From assembly GCF_000149955.1 (NCBI RefSeq), contig NC_030986.1, positions 2,363,886 to 2,427,885 on the forward strand: a stretch of 64,000 nucleotides of DNA, read 5' to 3'. The notes beneath the pieces were generated by a model. The model was given only the letters and a program-made list of their open reading frames with translations, was not told the origin of the DNA and made no database searches. This DNA comes from Fusarium oxysporum f. sp. lycopersici 4287. Lineage: Eukaryota > Ascomycota > Sordariomycetes > Hypocreales > Nectriaceae. Made by a program: the position numbers and the translations under genes. This document shows, one piece after another, positions 56,814 through 64,000 of the stretch (its first letter is position 1; each line of letters begins with the position of its first letter).

Positions 56814-59800
56814 CTCATGACAAAACGATAGACAAATCAGGCAGCTCTCAACGAGAGAAGCGTCCCGCAGGCTGGTGCTCCTCTTGTTGGAAACCCGACC
56901 GTATTAAAAAATCAACAAAGCAGATAATTCTGATCTCAAATCACCATTATTCGATGCTACTCTGTCCGGCAGAGGAATGAGGGTTATAGGAGCAAAGGTA
57001 TGGGGTTGCAATGCGGAGGAGAATGTTCGAGGTGGTTTGAAAGAAAGAAAGACGAGGCTTTCTCAGGGTTTCCATAGGCAAACTGCGAACTGCGAAGTGA
57101 ACTGACTGGCTCGTACTGTACCATAGAGTACCTGGGCGTCTGCTAGCGTGCTGCAGCCTGCAACCTCCACACCACAGGATTGATGGATCGCCACGGACTA
57201 GCCGGGGGGAGCGGCAAGACGGAGGAGGTAGGTGGTGATTGACAGGGTGCCCCCCCTAAAGAAGCGACTTAGAGAGTCCGAAGTCTCCGTGCGGTTGGCC
57301 TTGTACCAGGCTGTACCGTGGAAAATGAGGCTATGCCCAGAGGGGCGACGCGCTGTTGTCAGAACGGGGCCGCGCACGGAATAAGAGATGAAATATTTTG
57401 TTGGTTTTTTTCCTTCCTGTCTGTCTCTTTTTCTCTCTCTTCTATTCTGACGGTGCGTATGATTGGGGAACCAGGCTAGAGATTTGAGATGTATAGCTTT
57501 CGAAATTGATCTCATAGAGGTCGTGGAATGAGCGGAGGTGCTCCACTGACACAAAACGTTTGCTGCAGCTTCAGCTCAGCAAATGAATTATTTGAAGAAT
57601 TAACGAGTACCTATCCAATTTCGATCAACGTCGGCGAAATGAACAAAACGTCATTGATAAGACAACGGGGTCAGAGCACTTTCTTTCTTTGTTTCTTGTG
57701 TCATCGAATTCCAATCTTTCGGGAAACAACCTAGAACATTGAATCACATCACACAAAACAGACCCGGTGAAACGTCTGACGACAGTGCGCCCGCTATCAT
57801 GGGTTGTCTAAGGCGCAAGTTTAATAAGCGTATCCAGGACTATTGAAAGAAGACTCGCGATAAAATCAAGGCACACAGCCTGCAGGAGAGCTAGTGCGCT
57901 GTCCTCATGTCGAGGAGATACGATTCGTTAGTCTGCCACACTTTACCTCTATACAAAAGCCAGGGGTGCAAAGCCTGGCGGTATACAGAGCTGAAGAGGC
58001 ACAGATGGGCAGACGGAACCGAATGCAACCCTCAAATGTCTTGTAGGCATTGACAACTAAGCAATGAGATGCAGTGAGATGCACTATGTAACTCATGTTG
58101 ACATGCCTCGATCATCATGATCCAAGTTTATTCCGATCTGTGCCATGTTTGCGGTCTCACTGCTATCCATGACCTAGCTATAACATGGCTAATTTATCCC
58201 CACGAGGAACCTCCCGATGGCGGTGGAGGAGGCGTAGAACATTGGCTTTATATGGCTTGTGTCTCATTACAAATTGATGACACGCCTCGAAATGATCGTC
58301 TGTATCCCGCTTTCACTGGCGAGTGACTTGCTTCTATGAGAAGCATTACAAGATCCTGTGTTATCATCCACGAGTCTCTAAAACGGGTGTTTCGAGTACA
58401 TGTTGTTTCCAAGTTTTTCAGTGACATGCTATCAAGCTTTCCTCACTATAGGGGGACGATTCAAAGTAATATAACCCCCTAACTCATATTGTTACCGCCA
58501 GTTAAGCGCGAAATTGGAAATAGCCTGGGCTTGCCAGATGAAATCATCAATTTGTCAGTCAACCGCTGTCGGGCTGAGGTTTTAGTTAGTGGATATGAAT
58601 GAGCCAGGGCCATGACAACTGACAGTGGAGCTACACCGTTGAGGCTGACTCTTGTGGTCTTACAAGGAGGCAGTGGCTGAGATGGACACAGCAACGGGCT
58701 TCATGTCTGGGGTTGAGATCTACAGCTCTCTACTGAAGGATACGTACTGATATCTAAGGTAAGGTATGTAGACAATCTTATATCAATACCATTGTCCGTA
58801 ATTCCTGTCCAAGACATCAGATCGTTGAACTTGACATGTGCAAAGTTAAGCAAAGCTAAAAAAGTCCTCAGAAGTGGAATTTCTGGACATGACCGAGATT
58901 GTGGACCGACCGCAACACCACACGGGCAGCTCCAACTGATAAGGGAAGAAACTGTCCATAAGCTTATACAAGGGCGGATCAGAACAGGCTTCTAAATCGT
59001 ATACGGATAGTCAATGGAGAAATCGCTTCATTATTAGCTGGACCTGAATTGAAAACTACAGCCGCCATTAAAGCGGTAACGAATCCAATCGATGCGCCCA
59101 TCGTCATCCGTACCCGCCGGCCATAAAATAGACCTCTTAGACGATTCTTATATGACCAGTCTAGAAAGCCATTTCCCCAGTCGTTCAGCATTCCCGACTT
59201 GTTTAGTCTCCATGTTCAATAATTTTATCATTGGTTGGCTCATCATCCAAGTACATATTCACAAACTGATAAGATACGGATTTCGGAAGGCTCATACTCC
59301 GAGCAAGGGGTCCATTTGTCTGTTCATGGACATTGTACATAGGAGAGCTCATTTCTCACTGGCCCCCACCCAAAGTACCTCAATGTATTCATTGTCAATA
59401 AGGTATAACGTGTTGATGACGTTCCTTAATGTTATCCAGGTGTCTTACCTGATCAAGCTTAGAGTCTATGCTAAATGCTCAATGGCCGCGCCAAATACTG
59501 ATCCGGCACATGGTAATTTCACAGCTGAGAACAAGCGCTGTTGGGGGGTTATTACACCAAAATGTTTCTCTTCGAGTCTTGTCTTACTGTCAGGGGGGGT
59601 TGTCTCCCGCTCGGCCATTATCGCTAGCCCAGCATTGAACATGTCAACACAGAGGGTTGAAGGTCAACTTTTCACATTCGATATGCGGTGATAATGATGA
59701 TTCTACGCTTTGTATATCGGCACGTGCTGAGCCCATTGGTCTACTCTTCCGCTGGGAACATCTGGGTATATCAATGTGGCGGTGACGAGACTTCTCCATG

Positions 59801-62800
59801 TTATTATCCCCAGTTTATTCCTGTGCTTACTGCGACTTGGCTGCGGCTGTGGCTGCGAGGCACCTGTGTCTGACCAGTACTGCAGATTACAGTGTGAAAT
59901 GGTCGGAATCACAACATTGCAGCAATAACCCTCAATTCGATTTCCCTTACATGCATCATGCTGTTCAACTCCGGAATACGGCTGGCCCTCTTGGTAGCCC
60001 CATTCTCTCAGCTGGGCCTGGCTATGTCCTTGATGGGCAATTGATCCGAGGAGATGAACAACTACTACCTGCAAGCCAGACGCACATAAGAATAACACAT
60101 GCGCTTGTGAGAATCCCTGGTCGGCTGAATCCGAGGGAAACAGAGTTCCAGCTCAATGGGCCTGTGGGCACCATCCACGCCGTGCGTTGGTCCGTCACAA
60201 CAAGGACAACCCCTAACTCGGCGTCGTCTTTTCTTCCACCGCATCTTCCTTCTGATACCAAGACCGCAAGCGTGTGGTGATGCGGACTTTTCATCAATTT
60301 GATGGCCGCCCAACAAGGCTTGTCTGACTTGGCTCGAGAGTATTACCCAATACGCGACCTACGACAATTGACCCCGCTGCCGTTCTATCCTTGGAATAAC
60401 AGAAGCGACTTGGCAAATTAAAGGTTCATAGTCTCAGACTTGGCAGTTTTGCTCTCGCGTTGCATGCTCATTCACAGCCATCTCGGCGGGTCACGATACA
60501 GGGCATCAGGTGGCCACACGATACGACTGACCTCACAAACACCTTTCAAATCTGTGCAGTTCTCTCGGAAAGCTTCACTTGTTGACAGTCACATGCGCAA
60601 TATAGTGGCATGTACCCCTATCTTCATGCACCAGTGTCCGTGGGATTACAAGAGCAGAGGTGTTTGGTAATGGTAGGGGAATAGCAATCTTGGCACGATA
60701 AAGTTTCCTTCAGCAAGGCGAGCATTGAAGAGCTCATTTGCTGTACACACTAATGCCGTTCGCAGTTCGACTGCGCTTCACTGTTTCACCGGTACTAACC
60801 TTGGTTGAATCCTAGATACTCGTATTAAAGATCTCGTGCTATCACGACGTCGAGTTGAACCACATGAGTCGCGGGTTGCATTCCTCGTGTTCGAACTCTC
60901 CAACGAGCATGATGCTGTGATCTAGAGATGATCTAGAATGGATCGTAATGATAATGTGGTGCAGCTTGTTGGTGGCCAGTTATTTGACACTCTTGGGGAA
61001 TAATTCACCGAAAGTTTGTTGAAGGGTTGAAATTTTTCACGAGAATTCGAGGTTGATAAGATGGCTGGTTGATTACGTAATTTATAATATGGGGCTTTGG
61101 CTAACTGCGATTGGTAGCCTTCACGATGGTACAGGAGTGTGCCATCTCAGCAGGAACGAGTAGGTAATCTGCAGTTCACATATTGAGTTTCCTGATAATT
61201 AAGGTACCAATAAACGCTGGTACGTAGGTTGGCTTGACACATTTATACCTGAAGCGTTCTTGTGTATTAGGTACTTACTTAGGCAGATTGTATGCCGGCG
61301 CGTTGTGCTTGCCAAAAAGTTAGAGAAAACCGAGCATTTACATGAACGAGTCTAGTTCCAAATTCCATTGGCGTTAGACGAGGCATCCATCAAGACGCCA
61401 AAGGTGAAAATTAAACGGTTTAGATAACCATACCGTGGAGTTTCGAAAAATAAATAACAGAACACCAATGCAGCTAGGTAATGATGTGAATATAATTGCC
61501 TTTATCTATCTTGCTGAGATATCAATAAGGTTTACACACATATACCATAGTAAAACGTCGAAACCGTTAGCAGGCGGACAATTCCAGGGTAGCGGAAGCA
61601 CATGCAATAATGACCATGACGTCACACGCTATCATGCTTAATTAGTAGCTTAAACAGATACACAAGTTTATAGGGATGAAATGGATAATGTATGATAATG
61701 TATGATAATGGAAGGAATAACGAAGCCCGTCCAGAAAGAGGTTATCAATACATACTACTAAGTCAGTGGATTATGCATATAATAAAAACCAATACATGAT
61801 CCAATGAACTGCTGCGAAGATCTCTCTGTGGGCTTAAGATTGGATGGCGTTGGGTGTGGGTTGTTTGGGTTTCATGTCCCCCTCCGAGCGGGCAGCTTGT
61901 TGAAGCTCGTCCATTGCCAAGCGATTCGTATTGGATCGTTCGTAAAACACGGGAATTTGAAGCACATGATAATGATCGATTCTTACCCATTGGGTCATCG
62001 GAATTCGCGATGCAGAATACTTGCACAGGGGATCATTACCCCGTCAACCATTGCTTATTGGGAAGGGTTCACACCCTGGCCAGCTAATCTAGGGGACAAC
62101 CACCAAATCCCAAATGGGGCTTGGTTCTCAGATGGTGTCTTGGTTCTCTCATGGATGATCCAAGGGATCACGTCCACTATAGCCGATAGCCCAATAAGGG
62201 ACATGATTATCTTCTTGGCGCCATCTCATCCTATCCAATTCCCTGATCTCAGTTTCGGTATAATTTAGCTTGTGCCTCGAATGGAGCTTTGTTGCTTGGG
62301 AAAGCAAGAAAATGGACCGACGTTTATGTCGCGACCAGCTGATGAAGGACCCAAAGCAGCATTGGCTTAACATCATGAGGTACATCTTCTCTTCTGCTTG
62401 GTGGAGAGGTACTGCCACTTTCATAAGGTACCTAGTGTAAAGTCAGGTAGGTACGGTAGGCAGGCAATCGCAACTACCCGTGACCCCTGCACCGATGTGC
62501 TCTGGCTGCACCTTCGTCATCATCCAGCTGTGCTGTACCATTGCCGCTGTCTTACATTTCTTTTTATTAGATTGGCCTTTTCTGCCGTCAGTCTAATTTT
62601 CGAGTTCTTGTCCCAAACATCGTCAGGTTCTCTTCTGTAGTTTTCATATCAAAGTCTTCTTGGACTCAGCAGATGATAAACAAGTCTTTCGCCTTCAATT
62701 CTACCGTTGTCTATTGTCGCGTTCAGCGATAAACCGCGTCGTCAATTTGTCGATCGCATACTGCGACAACTAATCTTGTGCCACAACAAAACCTGGAGGC

Positions 62801-62876
62801 CTCCATATCTACCTACATACCTAGGCAAGAACCTGAGGGCCAGCGCTCAACTCCAAATTGCGATCATACAACAAAA
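56814..62876. other. Gene-poor intergenic region upstream of the DUF1765 and PhoD genes
   Basis: 6 kb with no supported gene. The left 600 bp include the DUF1765 promoter. Frames such as 59092-59691 (+, 199 codons) and 59798-60280 (+) have no domain. On the minus strand at 59191-58979 a hydrophobic stretch (GFVTALMAAVVFNSGPANN) vaguely resembles a membrane-transporter fragment but no further exons could be joined. A ten-base tandem repeat (TGATAATGTA, about three copies) is at 61682-61711. The right end is the PhoD gene promoter. Confidence 0.5.
61682..61711. repeat. Ten-base tandem repeat (TGATAATGTA, about 3 copies)
   Basis: Three near-exact copies, the first and last differing by a base. 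Intergenic; no function inferred. Confidence 0.7.
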
Positions 62877-63950
62877 ATGTCGGAGCCAGGAGACAGACCT
62901 ACGACTACCGAGTCGCAACGAAATCCTTATGCGTCGGCCAGCCGCTGGCGACACCAGGAATCATCTGCTTATGCTGCACATGCTTCACAGCTCACTGGCG
63001 ATGGCGCACCACGAGACCCTCACCAAACGACCGGTAACGTGGGCGAGCTTGCAGACTTCATAAACCAGTCCCGCATGGAACCAGAAGGCGACAATCGTGA
63101 TACGGAAAAGTACAGACCCATTACCGCCGCCGCTGGTGATATCAATGGAAGCATTGCAGGTGACAATGTAGGCCAGAGCCATGCTGGTCAAGGCGCCCGT
63201 GGAGAAAACGCCCCTGATGGGAAGACGATCGTCTGTGGTCCTCTTCTGAACTACCGTCGTATGAACGAGGGACGATGGTATGGGAGCGTTCTCATTGTCG
63301 TGGAAGGTGGCGGCAGAATTCCCTTGGACCAGCCCTACTTGAACCTGAAGCAAGCTGTTCAGCCCCAAGAGGGTGGCTCCGCAAGTCAGGAACCGACAAA
63401 TGGGGCTCAAGAGGAGGTACGTGTTGACGGGAAATGTCTTTACTCGGATCCGCGCAACACCTTCTGGGCTTTCGATGTTAGTGTCCCAATTCAAGCTACA
63501 GAGGCCAGCTACGAATATGCTTTGCCCGAACTACGCTTCTCGACCGAGCACAAGCCCCGAGTAAACAGGTTTTTCGTACCTGCGAAGACCGAGTCCATGC
63601 GTATCATGTTCCACTCGTGCAACGGTTTCAGTGTTGGAACCGACGAGGAGGCTTGGAGCGGACCGGCGCTGTGGAACGACGTGGCACGAAAGCACCGCGA
63701 GATTCCTTTTCATGTCATGGTTGGCGGTGGTGACCAGATCTACAACGATGGCATTAGAGTTGATGGTCCTCTCCGCCCGTGGACTGATATAAGCAATCCC
63801 AAGAAACGGAGAGACTACCCGTTCCCAGAGACAATGCGAGCAGAATGCGACGACTACTACCTCAAAAACTATATTCGCTGGTACAACACTGATCCCTTTG
63901 CTGGGGTCAACGGGCAGATTCCCCAGATCAATATCTGGGATGACCACGAC
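62877..63950 (+). CDS. PhoD-like phosphatase domain protein, 5' exon only
   Basis: First exon of a gene that continues past the right edge. From ATG 62877 (MSEPGDRPTTTESQRNPY) the frame is open for 358 codons to IWDDHD and a donor GTGAGT at 63951; a CTAAT branch-like sequence is visible but the acceptor lies outside the window. Conserved pieces of the PhoD alkaline phosphatase/phosphodiesterase fold are present: YALPELRFSTEHKPRVNRFF, FHSCNGFSVGTD, HVMVGGGDQIYND and IWDDHD, where the Asp and His residues bind metal. The N-terminal 100 residues are polar and disordered, without a signal peptide, suggesting a cytosolic enzyme. Substrate unknown. The lack of a stop codon within the window fits an exon, not an error. 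Confidence 0.85.
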
Positions 63951-64000
63951 GTGAGTTTCGGAAACGGCTCTGGCTCTATGATTGCCCTACTAATTGGCTA

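Noticed and set aside
59092..59691. 199-codon frame on the plus strand
   Set aside because: Low-quality sequence without a domain; neighbouring frames are just as open.

Overview
The window looks like nuclear chromosomal DNA of a filamentous ascomycete, most likely a Sordariomycete of the order Hypocreales (Fusarium or a relative). The basis is the gene content (RAD51, STT4, VPS26, VMA13, GCV1, PPN1, a Hsp30-type small heat-shock protein and a Zn(II)2Cys6 regulator), the many 48-60 nt GT-AG introns with CTAAC/CTGAC-like branch points 5-20 nt before the acceptor, and gene spacing with large gene-poor gaps. The genus is inferred from protein style, not from a search. I saw no tRNA, rRNA, CRISPR array or intact transposon.

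Layout. 1-2212 (-): 5' part of the PI 4-kinase STT4, leaving the left edge. 2583-3428 (+): proteasome subunit beta-6, divergent from STT4. 3429-11582: 8 kb with no convincing gene; its last 1.5 kb is pyrimidine-rich and probably the promoter and leader of the next gene. 11583-13492 (+): an m6A-reader-like protein with an RRM and a YTH domain. 17018-17662 (+): Hsp30 with heat-shock elements and a TATA box. 18648-19799 (+): RAD51. 20262-23852 (+): nucleoporin NUP120/NUP160. 25228-24121 (-): retromer VPS26. 25790-26661 (+): ribosomal protein L9, divergent from VPS26, with an internal frameshift in this sequence and a long structured first intron. 28835-27590 (-): Cys-rich secreted or membrane protein. 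30401-32025 (+): V-ATPase subunit H. 32707-34026 (+): glycine-cleavage T-protein. 36611-38854 (+): endopolyphosphatase PPN1. 41835-39260 (-): two-TM kelch protein. 43666-about 43975 (+): possible small mitochondrial protein with a broken frame. 46140-44316 (-): Zn2Cys6 transcription factor. 47695-49471 and 50070-51249 (+): tandem BTB-domain paralogues. 51762-52346 (+): GFA/CENP-V-type zinc protein. 56813-53115 (-): large DUF1765-type protein. 56814-62876: 6 kb gene-poor. 62877 to the right edge (+): PhoD-like phosphatase, cut by the window.

Most genes are unrelated housekeeping functions and I see no metabolic cluster. Phosphate and phosphoinositide themes recur (STT4, PPN1, PhoD-like), as do endomembrane and vacuole ones (VPS26, VMA13, PPN1), but the genes lie far apart.

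The points I would look at first are the RPL9 frameshift, the 14-bp-stem hairpin inside the RPL9 first intron, the unexplained frame jump in the YTH gene, the Lys-rich and acidic tracts in PPN1 that resemble polyphosphorylation targets, and the tandem BTB pair sharing one intron position. I found nothing that clearly qualifies as a new biological system.
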